64,000 nucleotides of DNA from JAWKTV01 sp041398905 (GCA_041398905.1 JAWKTV010000005.1:248001-312000); one strand, 5' to 3'. Shown: positions 37,070-47,260, counted from the first letter of the stretch. A program made the numbers and translations. Notes: generated by a model from the sequence alone, not told the origin.

Positions 37070-38209
37070 ATGCCTCCATTCGCCTTTCAGCTCCTCGCGA
37101 CTGCCGCCGACTGCGCCGCCCGTGCCGGTTTGTTCTCGACGCCGCACGGTGATGTGCCGACGCCGGCGTTCATGCCGGTCGGCACCAAGGGGACCGTCAA
37201 AGGCGTCTGGCCCGATCAACTGCGGCAACTGGGCGCTCAGATGCTGCTGGCGAACACCTATCATCTCGCCCTGCGCCCCGGACCGGAGGTCGTGGCCGAT
37301 CTTGGCGGGCTGCATGCGATCATGCACTGGGATGGTCCGATCCTGACCGACAGTGGCGGTTTTCAAGTCTTCAGCCTCGCGGGAATGCGGACACTCGAGC
37401 GCGACCGGGTCGTCTTTCGGTCGCATATCGACGGCAGCCTGCTCGACCTGACTCCCGAGAAGGCCGTCCGAATTCAGGAGGCGCTGGGGGCCGACTGCAT
37501 CATGTGTCTGGATGAGTGTCCGCCGCACGATGCCCCGCGAGACGCTCTGTTGCGGGCGGTCGATCGCACCACGCGGTGGGCGGCGTTGTGTCGCGATAGT
37601 CAGCAGCGAGGCGATCAGGCGTTGTTCGGAATTCTGCAGGGCGCGACCGACCGGGAGCTGCGAGAGCGGTCGGCCGAGGGGCTGTTGCCACTCGACTTCC
37701 CGGGTTATGCCATCGGTGGGTTGAGTGTCGGTGAGGCTCCCGCGGACATGTACGATACGCTCGACTTTACCGTGCCGCTGTTGCCCGCGCAGAAGCCGCG
37801 CTACTTGATGGGGGTCGGCCGTCCGATCGACATCATTGAGGCGGTCATCCGCGGCGTCGATCTGTTTGACTGCGTGATGCCAACCCGCAATGCCCGCAAC
37901 GCCACCGCCTTTACCAGCGTTGGTCGGGTGAAGCTCCGCAATCGGCAACACCAACGCGACACCGCGCCCCTCGACCCTAACTGCGACTGCCCCTGCTGCA
38001 CCCAGTTCAGCCGCGGCTGCCTGCGACACCTGTTCCTCAGCGACGAGATGCTCGGCCCAATGCTGCTGAGCGTCCATAACCTCGCGCACTACCAGCGACT
38101 CGTCCGCGACCTGCGGGAGGCCGCGATCTCAGGGAACGTGCTCGCCTTTCGGGAGGAATACCTGCGAAAGACTGGAGAGGGTGGCAGCGGTGAGGCGATC
38201 GTCCCCTGA
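37070..38209 (+). CDS. tgt: Queuine tRNA-ribosyltransferase
   Basis: Exchanges guanine 34 for a queuine precursor in tRNAs with GUN anticodons. 379 residues. AAGGA lies 6 bases before the ATG. Catalytic features: Asp nucleophile region GPILTDSGGFQVFSLAGM, substrate loop ALFGILQGATDRELRERSA with YAIGGLSVGEA, and the second Asp in GVDLFDCVMPTRNARNATAF. Zinc ligands are the Cys cluster CDCPCCTQFSRGCLRHLF plus a later His (SVHNLAHYQ). No queA or yajC follows; both are often linked elsewhere. Confidence 0.97.
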   Translation: MPPFAFQLLATAADCAARAGLFSTPHGDVPTPAFMPVGTKGTVKGVWPDQLRQLGAQMLLANTYHLALRPGPEVVADLGGLHAIMHWDGPILTDSGGFQVFSLAGMRTLERDRVVFRSHIDGSLLDLTPEKAVRIQEALGADCIMCLDECPPHDAPRDALLRAVDRTTRWAALCRDSQQRGDQALFGILQGATDRELRERSAEGLLPLDFPGYAIGGLSVGEAPADMYDTLDFTVPLLPAQKPRYLMGVGRPIDIIEAVIRGVDLFDCVMPTRNARNATAFTSVGRVKLRNRQHQRDTAPLDPNCDCPCCTQFSRGCLRHLFLSDEMLGPMLLSVHNLAHYQRLVRDLREAAISGNVLAFREEYLRKTGEGGSGEAIVP

Positions 38210-38250
38210 CCAGCCCGGCACCGATACCGTCGGCGCCGCGAATCGGACCC

Positions 38251-39447
38251 TTAGGGCGTGGCGATGTCGACCGAGTGCCAACTGTTGTGCATATAGCCTT
38301 TGAGGTTCCACGCCGCCTCGGCCGGCTGCGTTCGCCACTTCGAGTCGATTGCCCGCACGGTGATTTGCCCGGCGTCCGCACGGAACGGAACCACGGCTTT
38401 CCAGAAACGCCAGCAATACGGCTGCGAGCGGTCATCGAGTTGGGCGGTGTGCCAGGTCCGGCCGCCGTTGGTCGAGACCTCGACCCTTTCGATCACCGAC
38501 GGTCCGTCTCCCATCGGCACGGCGTAGCCACTGACGGTGAGCGTCGGGCGATCGCCGCGAGTTGTCCGCGATTGCGAGCAGATGACTGATTGCAATGGCA
38601 GGCTGTACAGGATGTCCGCCCTGGCCCATTCCTCCGGCGTCCCGGTGTTTACCAGCCTGTAGGCATCCTTGACGTAGTAGTTGCTGGTGGGGCGATCGCT
38701 GAGAGTGATCTTGGACAGCCACTTCACGCTCCGTGCCCCGATGTACCCGGGAACAACTGTCCGCAGCGGTGCGCCATGATCTCCATTCAAGGGAGCGCCA
38801 TTCATCTCGTCGGCAATCAGGACCGCCGCGTCGTCAGCCGACTCCAGCGCCCGTTCGAGCGGGATCGAACCTCCAAAGACGATCGCCTCGCCCTTCTTCT
38901 CATGGACATCCAGCCCTTCAAACCAGACATGTGCAGCGTCCCCCCGCAGCCCGGCTTGCCTGAGGACATCCGCCAGCCGCACACCACCCCACACGGCATT
39001 GCCCAGCGGACCACCTTCCCATTGCACCCCCTCGATCGGCTGGATCCGGCTCAGCTCATCGCGGCGGTTATCGGCACAGCACATGGTCGCGGTCACCTGC
39101 ACCCGTCTGAACGAGTCGTTGAGGGCCGCCAGCGAAAGCGACTGGGGACGCTCGACCAGCCCCTCCACCGTCAGTCGGTACGACTCGCGATCGACCTCTG
39201 GATTTGGAGCGTGGCTGCGGACATAGAAGTTCTCGATCGGCGTGATCCAGTGCTGGATGAGTCGGTCGAGCGGCGGCTCGGCGTTCAGCGGGACCTCGGT
39301 GTGGACCTTCAGGCCGGGCACGGTCGCGACCTGTTCGCCCCGGGCGAACGGGCCGCCGACCAAACCCGCCGCCGCTGCGACTCCAGTCCAGCGCAACCAG
39401 TCACGACGGTTCCAAAGCAGCGGGCGGGAGAAAGTTGGTGACGACAT
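38251..39447 (-). CDS. Sulfite oxidase-family molybdopterin enzyme (SoxC-like)
   Basis: 398 residues. A twin-arginine-type leader (WNRRDWLRWTGVAAAAGLVG) points to Tat export. The Mo ligand Cys is in VQVTATMCCADNRRDELSRI. The fold continues with GVRLADVLRQAGLRGDAA, GDHGAPLRTVVPGYIGARSV and KWLSKITLSDRPTSNYY, and a C-terminal dimerisation domain IERVEVSTNGGRTWHTAQLD. It oxidises sulfite or a related oxyanion in the periplasm. No cytochrome partner or other sox genes are near, so the physiological acceptor is unknown. The start MSSPTFSRPLLWNR is supported by the leader. Confidence 0.9.
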   Translation of the reverse strand: MSSPTFSRPLLWNRRDWLRWTGVAAAAGLVGGPFARGEQVATVPGLKVHTEVPLNAEPPLDRLIQHWITPIENFYVRSHAPNPEVDRESYRLTVEGLVERPQSLSLAALNDSFRRVQVTATMCCADNRRDELSRIQPIEGVQWEGGPLGNAVWGGVRLADVLRQAGLRGDAAHVWFEGLDVHEKKGEAIVFGGSIPLERALESADDAAVLIADEMNGAPLNGDHGAPLRTVVPGYIGARSVKWLSKITLSDRPTSNYYVKDAYRLVNTGTPEEWARADILYSLPLQSVICSQSRTTRGDRPTLTVSGYAVPMGDGPSVIERVEVSTNGGRTWHTAQLDDRSQPYCWRFWKAVVPFRADAGQITVRAIDSKWRTQPAEAAWNLKGYMHNSWHSVDIATP

Positions 39448-39786
39448 GCGAAGTCCTGCGGTGCCGGATGCCGACTGAGATATCTCAGCGGAAATTGATG
39501 GATGCGGCCTCGGAGTCTACGGGAGTGACAATTGGCTGAAAACCCCAGCCATGCCAGACTGCGAAAGCCGGGAAACCCGTCGAACATGCACTCTGCCAGC
39601 CAGCAGCGATCACGCTTGCCCCGATGCGGTTTGTCTGGCAGTTGCGGAGTGATTGCAGGTTGTGGTGATGGTGGGACAGTGGATCCCGGCATCCTTCCGG
39701 CGGCTCCTGCGGTCTTCAAGTCCCGGACCGTTGGCGCGGTGTCACCGCCGTCGTCCGTGAACAGCCCCCGCGCTGCGCGGACAGCG
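39448..39786. other. Gap between the molybdoenzyme and histidine kinase genes
   Basis: About 340 bp. It is the upstream region of the molybdoenzyme gene and downstream of the histidine kinase. No terminator or convincing coding frame was recognised. Confidence 0.4.
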
Positions 39787-41616
39787 TCACGGTCCGGATG
39801 CTGGCGCACCCCGGCTGGCCCGTGAATCATCTTTGGCGTCGGTTCGGCTGGCCTCTTCGATGACGGTCTGCTGCTTGCGGCGTTCCACAGTCTGGCGCCG
39901 GAAGCGGTCTTCGTCTTTGCCGGCCTCCGGTCGATCGAGCCGTAGTGGAATGCGGACGCTGAAGGTGCTCCCTTTGCCGAACTCGCTATGCAGCTTGACC
40001 TCGCCTCCCAGCAGGCGGGACAGTTCATTGACGATCGACAGGCCAAGCCCGGTCCCTTCGAACTCGCGGGTCATGTGATCCGACGAACCGGGAATCGAGC
40101 GGCCTTGGCGGAATCGCTCGAAGATGCGGGCCTGATCGTCGAGAGGAATGCCGATGCCGGTGTCGGCGACAATCACCTCGACGCAGTCGTCCGGGGCCGG
40201 CACGGCCCGAACGTCGACACGTCCGCCTTCCGGTGTGAACTTGATCGCGTTGGACAGCAGGTTGTACAGGATCTGCTGCAGCTTGCCGGCATCCTGCACC
40301 GCCTGGTCGACGCGCGGATCGGAATCCCATTGCAGTTCGATGTTCTTCCGCTCCGCCAGCGGCAACATGCCGACGGAAAGTCGTTCGACGAGTTCGGCGA
40401 GCGAGAAATCGACAATTGCCAGTTCCATTTTGCCCGCTTCGATCTTCGCGAGATCGAGGATGTCGTTGATGAGCTGCAGCAGGTTGCGGCCGGACAACTG
40501 AATGTTTGAAACGTACTTGCGTTGCCGTTCGTTGAGCGTCTGGGCTTCGCTGAGCAGGTCGCTGAAGCCGAGGATGCTGTTGAGCGGCGTTCGCAGTTCG
40601 TGGCTCATGGTCGCCAGAAAGTCGCTCTTGAGCTTGTTCATTTCGTGCAGGCTGAGGTTCGCCTGCGCGAGTTCATCGACTTTGGCGTCGAGGCTCTGAT
40701 TTACCTCGCGCAGCTCGCCCTGCACGGTCACCAGCCTGCGCAGCATCCGGTTGAAGGCGTGGCTGAGTTCTTCAAACTCGTCGCCAGTGTGGATGTCGGC
40801 CCTTTGATCGAGGTCGCCTTGAGCGACGGCGTCGCTGACGTCCTTGAGGTGCAGCACCGGCTTGACGATGACGTACCGGACGATCGCGTACGCCCCGCCC
40901 ATCGCGAGAAAGCAGGTGACGATCGCCATCGCGATCAGAATCGCGTTGTTGCGGGCGATCTCGTGCTCCGCTTCCTGACGGGGAAAAGCGATCTTCGCGA
41001 CACCGAGCATCGAACCGAGCTGCACCTGCTCGTTCATTTGCTGATGACAACGGACGCACGACTCATCGGCGATGATCGCCCGGAAGTACAGGTAGGTGTC
41101 TTTTTCCGGATCGGACAGCACCAGCGACGGCGGACTGGTGAGCCGCTCTTCCGGCTCCAGCTCCGCGACGGCTTCCAGCAGTTCGCCGCGGGCCTCATCC
41201 TCAAAACTGTCGCGCACCAGTTGTTCGGCGGACGCGTGCTCCAGGTCCGCGGCGATGAATCGCCACGATAGTTCCCGCTGCACGTCGGGCTTGAAGGTCT
41301 CTGCGAACTCGAGCACGTTGCCGACACTCATCGACGCAGCGGGATCGCCTGCGGCGGCCACTGGCGATGCGCCCGGTTCATCTCCGGCCGCGGATGATTC
41401 GCCGCCCAACTTCGACCAGTGCTCCGCCTGCAGGTTGGCGGTGATCAGCAGGTCGGCCCGCTTGTTGTACTGCTCACGCACCACCCGCAGGTTCAGGCGG
41501 GCGTAGAAGTAGAAGCTGGCGGTAATCAGCAGCAGCAGCCCGCCGCCGAACAGCACCAGACACTTCCGTTCCAGGCTGGTCTCGCCGAGGACGCGCTTAA
41601 AGGAACGGTAGGACAT
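39787..41616 (-). CDS. Sensor histidine kinase with periplasmic heme-motif (DUF3365/Tll0287-like) domain
   Basis: 609 residues. A membrane helix near 20-35 and another near 225-247 bracket a periplasmic domain of about 185 residues, with the c-type heme motif CVRCH at 187-191 (preceded by TYLYFRAIIADES). A HAMP domain (about 250-300), a short coiled coil, and a HisKA with SHELRTPLNSIL (phospho-His 339) follow, then the HATPase with LYNLLSNAIKFTPEGG, VADTGIGIPLDDQARIFERF and GTGLGLSIVNELSRLLGGE. The heme suggests sensing of redox state or gases such as NO or O2. The lone kinase has no adjacent response regulator; its partner must be elsewhere. Confidence 0.9.
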   Translation of the reverse strand: MSYRSFKRVLGETSLERKCLVLFGGGLLLLITASFYFYARLNLRVVREQYNKRADLLITANLQAEHWSKLGGESSAAGDEPGASPVAAAGDPAASMSVGNVLEFAETFKPDVQRELSWRFIAADLEHASAEQLVRDSFEDEARGELLEAVAELEPEERLTSPPSLVLSDPEKDTYLYFRAIIADESCVRCHQQMNEQVQLGSMLGVAKIAFPRQEAEHEIARNNAILIAMAIVTCFLAMGGAYAIVRYVIVKPVLHLKDVSDAVAQGDLDQRADIHTGDEFEELSHAFNRMLRRLVTVQGELREVNQSLDAKVDELAQANLSLHEMNKLKSDFLATMSHELRTPLNSILGFSDLLSEAQTLNERQRKYVSNIQLSGRNLLQLINDILDLAKIEAGKMELAIVDFSLAELVERLSVGMLPLAERKNIELQWDSDPRVDQAVQDAGKLQQILYNLLSNAIKFTPEGGRVDVRAVPAPDDCVEVIVADTGIGIPLDDQARIFERFRQGRSIPGSSDHMTREFEGTGLGLSIVNELSRLLGGEVKLHSEFGKGSTFSVRIPLRLDRPEAGKDEDRFRRQTVERRKQQTVIEEASRTDAKDDSRASRGAPASGP

Positions 41617-41913
41617 GGCAAGCGGGTCGGGCGATGCTGCAAGTCATCGCATCGTGATCGATACGACGCGAGGAGCGTTCGTGGTCTCTGGTCGAAAGGT
41701 GTATGCCGTGCTCAGCGGGACCGCCCCGCGAAAGCGGAAGCCCCGATCTCGCACGCGTTCCCGCCCGGGGGCTTCCTGCCAAGCGCCACCGCCAATCGAT
41801 GCATCAAGAGTGACCAAGTCGCCCTGCCCGCACTTTACCGCCGGTGGCAGCGTTTTCCCAAGGGCGATATGATCCCCGGAGACGTTCCATTCCACAACTC
41901 TGAGTCAACCCCG

Positions 41914-43187
41914 ATGCGCTGGGAGCAACAGGTACAGTATGCCTCCCAAACGGATATCGGGCTGCGCCGAAAGAACAACGAAGACGCCTGCGCGACCCGC
42001 ATCTGCCTGACGGAAGAAGAGTTTCGCGAACGGGGACACCTCTTCGTCGTCGCCGATGGCATGGGTGGACATGCGGTCGGCGAACTTGCCAGCAAGATCG
42101 CGGTCGAGACCGTGCCCCACACGTTCTTCAAGCTGACGGGCAGTTCGGCCATTGAGTTGTTGCGGCTGGCGGTCGAGGCGGCCAACGCCGCGATCAACCA
42201 GCGCGGCACCCAGAATCGCGACTTCCAGCGGATGGGCACCACCTGCACCAGCCTCGCACTCACACCGCGCGGGTTGTTGCTGGGGCATGTCGGCGACAGC
42301 CGCGCTTACCGCATTCGCCGCGACCGCATCGATCAACTGACGTTCGATCACTCACTTGTCTGGGAGTTGCAGCGCAAGAACCCCAACGCTGCCAAACAGA
42401 TCGATCTGTCCGCCCACAAGAACGTCATCACACGATCACTCGGCCCCGAACCATCCATCGAGGTCGACATCGAAGGTCCGTACCCGATCTTCCCAGGCGA
42501 CATCTACGTCCTGTGCAGCGACGGGCTCAGCGGACAGGTCACGGACGAGGAGATTGGCGGCATCGCCCGGGAGCTGAGTCCGAACCTCGCCTGTCGGCTG
42601 CTGGTGCACCTCGCCAACCTCCGGGGTGGAGTCGACAACTGCACCGTTCTGATTGTCCGGGTCGGCGACCTGCCGGCGAACCTGCCGCTCGCGATTGAAG
42701 AGCCTCCCGTTCCCGAGGGGGGACTGGGCTGGGGATGGCTCGCGGGCTTTTGGGCTGCTGCGCTCTTGCTCGTGGCGGGGATATCGCTCGCAATGTTCCG
42801 CCGTTACGTGGAAGGGAGCATGCTGGCGACGGGGGGCTGACCGGGCTGATTGGCCTGTTGGTGATGGCGTACAAGCAGCGGCCCGAACCGCCGCCCGCCG
42901 ACGGCTCCGACGCCTCCCGCACGAATTACTGGCGGCCCTATCGCTCGGCTGTGGCACGTTCGGCACACGACCTTGTTAATGATCTGATGGGCATGGAGCA
43001 GTCCGTCCGTCGCGCCGCCACCGAGGAACGCTGGGCCGTCGACTGGGAGCAGCACCAGCAGGCGATCGAGCAGGCCCACCAATCGGTCGAACAGAAACGC
43101 TACGCCAAGGCTCTTCGTGAGATTGGCCGGGCGATTGACCACCTGATGTCCGAACTGCCGCACTCCGCAAGTCGTTCGGGCAAATAG
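41914..43187 (+). CDS. PP2C-type protein phosphatase with C-terminal membrane segments, one frameshift
   Basis: Mn/Mg-dependent Ser/Thr phosphatase. The catalytic domain shows SQTDIGLRRKNNEDACATRI, LFVVADGMGGHAVGELASKI, GLLLGHVGDSRAYRIRRDRI and GDIYVLCSDGLSGQVTDEEI with the GVDNCTVLIVRVG closing motif, as in PrpC/PstP phosphatases. A helix GWLAGFWAAALLLVAGISLA follows. The frame stops at a run of six G near 42831. One extra G continues it through a second helix (GLTGLIGLLVMAY) and a 100-residue helical tail (ERWAVDWEQHQQAIEQAHQS), the arrangement I judge real. Likely counteracts the Ser/Thr kinases of the same cell. Confidence 0.85.
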
Positions 43188-43379
43188 CTGGCGAGTCCGG
43201 CTCGCAACCTGCTTCCACACAGCGACTTCGGCGAAGTCGAGAAACTGGTCCGGCACGTACTGCGCCACGACCTATGCTTCCAGTGCGTGATGTGCTGGCG
43301 AAGCTGCGCACAGGTAGACGGACTGCGCCGAGCGACGCACCGGGAAGTCTCAGACATTTGTCTCAAGGGTTTCTTAGTC

Positions 43380-43856
43380 ATGGTCAGGATTCGACATCAG
43401 CGGCCGCAGCAGGCCCGCCGCGGAACGACGATCGTCGAGACGGCGGTCGTGATGCCCGTCTTCGCCCTGTTTCTGGCCGCGCTCATTGAGTTTGGGCACG
43501 CCTACATGACGATCGGCACGATGCAGGCGGCGACCAAGTCGGCCGCACAAATCGGCTCGCTGGACGATCGCACCACGGCGGACATCGTGGCTCGCGTGAA
43601 TCAGGTGATGAGTTCCGCCGTCCGTACCGGAACGATGCAGGTTCTCGTCAAGAACGGCAGCCAGTTCGATCAACCGGGCGCTACCGGCGAGAGCATCGAC
43701 ATCGACACTCTGCCCGATGTCGAGGTCGGCAGTCTCGAAACGTCGGAGTTGTTCATCGTCGAGGTCCGGATTCCCTACAACGACGTCGCCATCATGCCCC
43801 CGTTCTGGGCCAGGAACATCACGCTGACGGCCCGGTCCGTCATGCGGCACGAGTAA
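43380..43856 (+). CDS. TadE-like pilus assembly protein
   Basis: 158 residues starting MVRIRHQRPQQARRGTT. TadE signature: the RRGTTIVETAVVMPVFALFL cleavage-like region and helix, with AALIEFGHAYMTIGTMQAAT behind it, then a soluble beta-rich domain. In Tad systems TadE-type pseudopilins are matured by a prepilin peptidase and act with the Flp pilus. AAGGG precedes the start. First gene of a three-gene run (TadE, TadE, VWA) separated by 16 bp from the second. No Flp, TadA or prepilin peptidase is in the window. Confidence 0.85.
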   Translation: MVRIRHQRPQQARRGTTIVETAVVMPVFALFLAALIEFGHAYMTIGTMQAATKSAAQIGSLDDRTTADIVARVNQVMSSAVRTGTMQVLVKNGSQFDQPGATGESIDIDTLPDVEVGSLETSELFIVEVRIPYNDVAIMPPFWARNITLTARSVMRHE

Positions 43857-43872
43857 CACAAGCAAGCCACCC

Positions 43873-44391
43873 ATGCGCAACCTCGTGAATCGCAAATCGA
43901 ATCAGTCGCGCCGCCCCGGCATGTCGCACCCCCTTCGCCGCGGCGCGGCGGCGGTGGAGTTCGCCATCATCCTGCCGCTGTTTCTCATGCTTGTCCTTGG
44001 CACCGTCGAGATGGGCTCCGCACTCAACGCCGCGCAGATTCTTGAGGCATCGCTGCGCGAAGGCGGGCGACTCGCGTCCATGGAGCAGTCACCCTATTTC
44101 GCTCAGGGAGGCGACCCGAACGCGAAGGTGATCCAGGACATTCGCAACTTCCTCGCCGCGTCGAAGATCCCTGGTGACGAGGTCAATATCGCGATCGTGC
44201 ACGCCGGCGGCAGTGACGATGGTCAGACTTTCGATCTCGACGATCCGGCGAACGATCTCCGCTACTTCCGCATCGAGGCCAGCGTTCCCTACGAGTCGGT
44301 GAGCGCGTTCCCGCTCGATCGAATGACGGGGCAGAACATCGCCGCGTCACTGACGTTCCGCAAGGGGCGGAGCCGGCTGGTGTCCAACTAA
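43873..44391 (+). CDS. TadE-like pilus assembly protein, second copy
   Basis: 172 residues from ATG 43873. After a basic leader (SQRRPGMSHPLRRG style) it shows GAAAVEFAIILPLFLMLVLG then TVEMGSALNAAQILEASLRE, the TadE helix. A periplasmic domain with GDEVNIAIVHAGGSDDGQTF follows. Distinct from the first copy in sequence, so probably a heteromeric partner (TadF-like). The VWA gene begins about 370 bp later in the same direction. Confidence 0.82.
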   Translation: MRNLVNRKSNQSRRPGMSHPLRRGAAAVEFAIILPLFLMLVLGTVEMGSALNAAQILEASLREGGRLASMEQSPYFAQGGDPNAKVIQDIRNFLAASKIPGDEVNIAIVHAGGSDDGQTFDLDDPANDLRYFRIEASVPYESVSAFPLDRMTGQNIAASLTFRKGRSRLVSN

Positions 44392-44760
44392 CGGGCTGTC
44401 GCCTCGCTCAACTGGGTGTGCCGTTTCCACCCGCACCTCACCAGATCAACCGTACCGCCAGCCAGATCACGCAGTCGCTGGAGATCGCCTCGCGACCCGC
44501 GGGTGACTTCCCTGCCGCAGTCGGTTCAACGATTCCGTTGACCTTCTGGATCAGGTGTCGACATTGCTTCTGAACGGTCAGAGCTCGCCGTGGCGTTCCG
44601 GAACGGCAGTTCCCAGTGATGCATAACGGCATCATCGGAAGAATCCAGATAAATGTTGCGACTTAATGATATCGAGTGACCTATGGTTCGAATGCAGGCT
44701 GGGGATTTGTCCCCGTGACCAGGTGACACATCACAAGAAACACGTTTGAGAAGTACTCCC
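44392..44760. other. Gap between the second TadE-like gene and the VWA gene
   Basis: About 370 bp, AT-richer towards its right end. It may carry a separate promoter for the VWA gene. A run of open codons exists but looks random. Confidence 0.4.
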
Positions 44761-46895
44761 ATGAGACGCCTCACATTGCATAGCGTCACCAACTGGGCAG
44801 ACACGCGTCGACGCGGCATCTTTGCCGTCGTCGGTGTCCTCTGCCTGACGGCCTGTCTCTGCTTCGTCGCCTTCAGCGTCGACATCGGCATGATCTCCGT
44901 GAACCGCACACGGATGCAGAACAGCGTTGACTCCGCCGCGCTCGCCGCCGCGATGGAGATCACCAGTGCCGTGCAGAGCGCACCACAGGGAACGACCAAC
45001 ATCTCGGCTTACGCCCGGACTCAGGCTCGGCAGGTCGCCGCCGATGTCGCGGCATTCAACGGGTTGCATGTTGACCCCAACACCGACGTTTTCTTCGGTC
45101 AGCGAACGCTCGACGAAACGACTGGCGAATACACGATCAACTGGAACATCGGTTCCAATGATCCCGCCAATGTCGTCAAGGTCGTCACCCGCAAGGACAA
45201 CGACGATCCAGCCGCTCCCGACGCGAAGCTGCCGCTGATGTTCGCACAGGTCTTCGGCAGCTCGAAGGCGACAATGCGGTCCGAAGCGATCGCGTATGTG
45301 GAAGCCCGCGACATGGTGGTCGTCCACGACTTCTCGCGGTCGATGAACTTCGACAGCTACTTCACCGACGAAACCACGTCCCGGCTCGATGACGCGCAGG
45401 TCGTCGCCAACATGCAAGATGTCTACAACGACCTGCAGCCACTCAATCTTGGCAACATGGGCTTCACTCCGAATTACCTCACGGTCAGTCGGACCAGTCC
45501 GGACATTTCCGTGACCTTCAACTACGCCTCAGCCAGTGTCACCTCGGCTGCGGAGTATTCGAGAGTCAAACTCCGCTTCACGAGCGGATCGGAGCAGACG
45601 TTCAACACGTCCGAACGTCGGGCACCTTTTCGGGCAGCGGCGGCAATAGCGGTAAAGATATCGACCGCGTGTCCGTCTACGTGCAGTCCACAAGTCCATC
45701 GACTGTCTATCAAGTGGGTCACCGAACGTGACGGCGACGTTCGCGGCGGATCGCAAATCCGTTGAACTGTTCGCGAGCCAGAACTGGGATCGCGTTCAGA
45801 TGAATTTCACGAACGGGGCGAGTCAGACGATCAACAATATCAACAACTCCGGAACGTTCCAGGGGACCGGTTCGAACACCGGTCGCGAGATCAGTAGCGT
45901 CCGAATTCGCCGCGACAGCGGCAATAGTTGGCGTCCCGGATTGACGCTCCCGGTCAGACGGAAACCGAGTATCGGTTTGACGACACTGATGCGAACGTCC
46001 TCGCGGCGTTTGGCCTCAACGGTGTCAGCTATCCGTACCCGTCCGGCAGTTGGAGCGAGTATGTCAGTTTCTGCCGAACCAATGCGGGTCTACGCGACGC
46101 GGGCTACCGTGAAATGTACGGCGGACTCACCTTCGTGCAGTATCTGCTCAGGTCCAAGTCTTCCAGCAGCCAGACCCCGCTATCGCAGCCACGCGGCATT
46201 ACCCGTTCCACGCGATCAAACTCGGCCACAGCCTCCTGTGTGACTTCCTCGAAGGTCTCGGGTTCGACGACCACGTTGGGATGGTCAGCTACGACACTTA
46301 TCACCGCATCGAACACACCCTCAATGTGTCCGGCCTGCCGCCGGTCGACATTTCGGACAATCCGCTCACCAACGACTACGAAGCGGTCAATCTGCTGATG
46401 GCGACCAAGCAGGCCAATCATTATTACCCGTCGACGAACATCGGCGGCGGGATGCAGGATGCGATCGCCTTGCTCGATGAGCATGGTCGCAGCGGTGCCC
46501 GGCCGAACATCATTCTCATGACCGACGGCAATGCCAACGTCTATGAGAGCTACTCGCTGCCGAGCGGCTGGGCCGACAACTTCAACGGCTACGATGGGCC
46601 AGGTTCAACCTACGATATCTGGTCGGGCGGAGCGAGCAGCTCGGTCGCGAACGCCCGTGGCTTCCTGATCGCCGAGGTGATCGAAGCGGTCGGCAAGGGA
46701 TACACGATCCACACCATCGCGGTCGGTGTCGACGCGGATGCCAACCTGATGAAGGCGATCGCCTACTACGCCGGCGGTGAGTTCATCCATGTCTCCGGAG
46801 GGACGAGTGTCGAGGAGATGGAAGGACAGATGCTCGCCGCGTTCCACAAGATCGCCGGCCTGGTCCCACCGGCCAAGCTGCTCGGTCCGGAATAA
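44761..46895 (+). CDS. TadG-like protein with von Willebrand A domain and inserted tandem beta-domains, four frameshifts
   Basis: About 710 residues. N-terminal helix RRGIFAVVGVLCLTACLCFV then AFSVDIGMISVNRTRMQNSV (TadG/putative-pilus-anchor type), a linker domain, and the VWA start VVVHDFSRSMNFDSYF with the metal-site DxSxS. Between this and the rest of the VWA domain two related copies of about 70 residues are inserted (see findings). The VWA fold resumes with VGMVSYDTYHRIEHTLN, STNIGGGMQDAIALLDEH, IILMTDGNANVYES and TIHTIAVGVDADANLM. Frames change near 45610, 45715, 45935 and 46170. With the two TadE genes it suggests a pilus-associated adhesin or assembly factor. Confidence 0.8.
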
Positions 46896-46966
46896 CGGAC
46901 GTCGCATGAAGTCGTTTCAATACCGTGAGAGACTCGTGGTGTAGGCCGCCGGCCTGCATCGATTCA

Positions 46967-47260
46967 GTGGTGAGTCAGAAGTCAGGCAGGCCAGCGGCCT
47001 ACCCCACGGTGGTCAGTCAGAAGTCAGGCAGGCCAGCGGCCTACCCCACGGTGGTGAGTCAGAAGTCAGGCAGGCCGGCGGCCTACCCCACGGTGGTGAG
47101 TCAGAAGTCAGGCAGGCCGGCGGCCTACCCCACGGTGGTCAGTCAGAAGTCAGGCAGGCCAGCGGCCTACCCCACGGTGGTGAGTCAGAAGTCAGGCAGG
47201 CCAGCGGCCTACCCCACGGTGGTGAGTCAGAAGTCAGGCAGGCCAGCGGCCTACCCCACG
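46967..47260. repeat. Seven tandem copies of a 42-bp unit
   Basis: Seven exact-length units of 42 bp (start phases 46967, 47009, 47051, 47093, 47135, 47177, 47219). Only two positions vary: base 6 (G or C) and one base in the palindromic core AGGCC(A/G)GCGGCCT. Units 1, 6 and 7 are identical, as are 2 and 5, and 3 and 4. The core can form a hairpin in each unit. A half-copy in the opposite orientation (TAGGCCGCCGGCCTGC) lies at 46941-46956. The frame across it is open, but only because 42 is divisible by three. Confidence 0.95.

Noticed and set aside
36827..38089. Long minus-strand open frame opposite tgt
   Set aside because: Mirror of tgt; no start context or domain.
44761..46895. Programmed frameshifting in the VWA gene
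   Set aside because: Four shifts in 600 bp without slippery heptamers, and similar shifts in unrelated housekeeping genes, favour sequence error.
46967..47260. CRISPR array
   Set aside because: Units are contiguous 42-bp copies with no unique spacers, and no cas gene is near.
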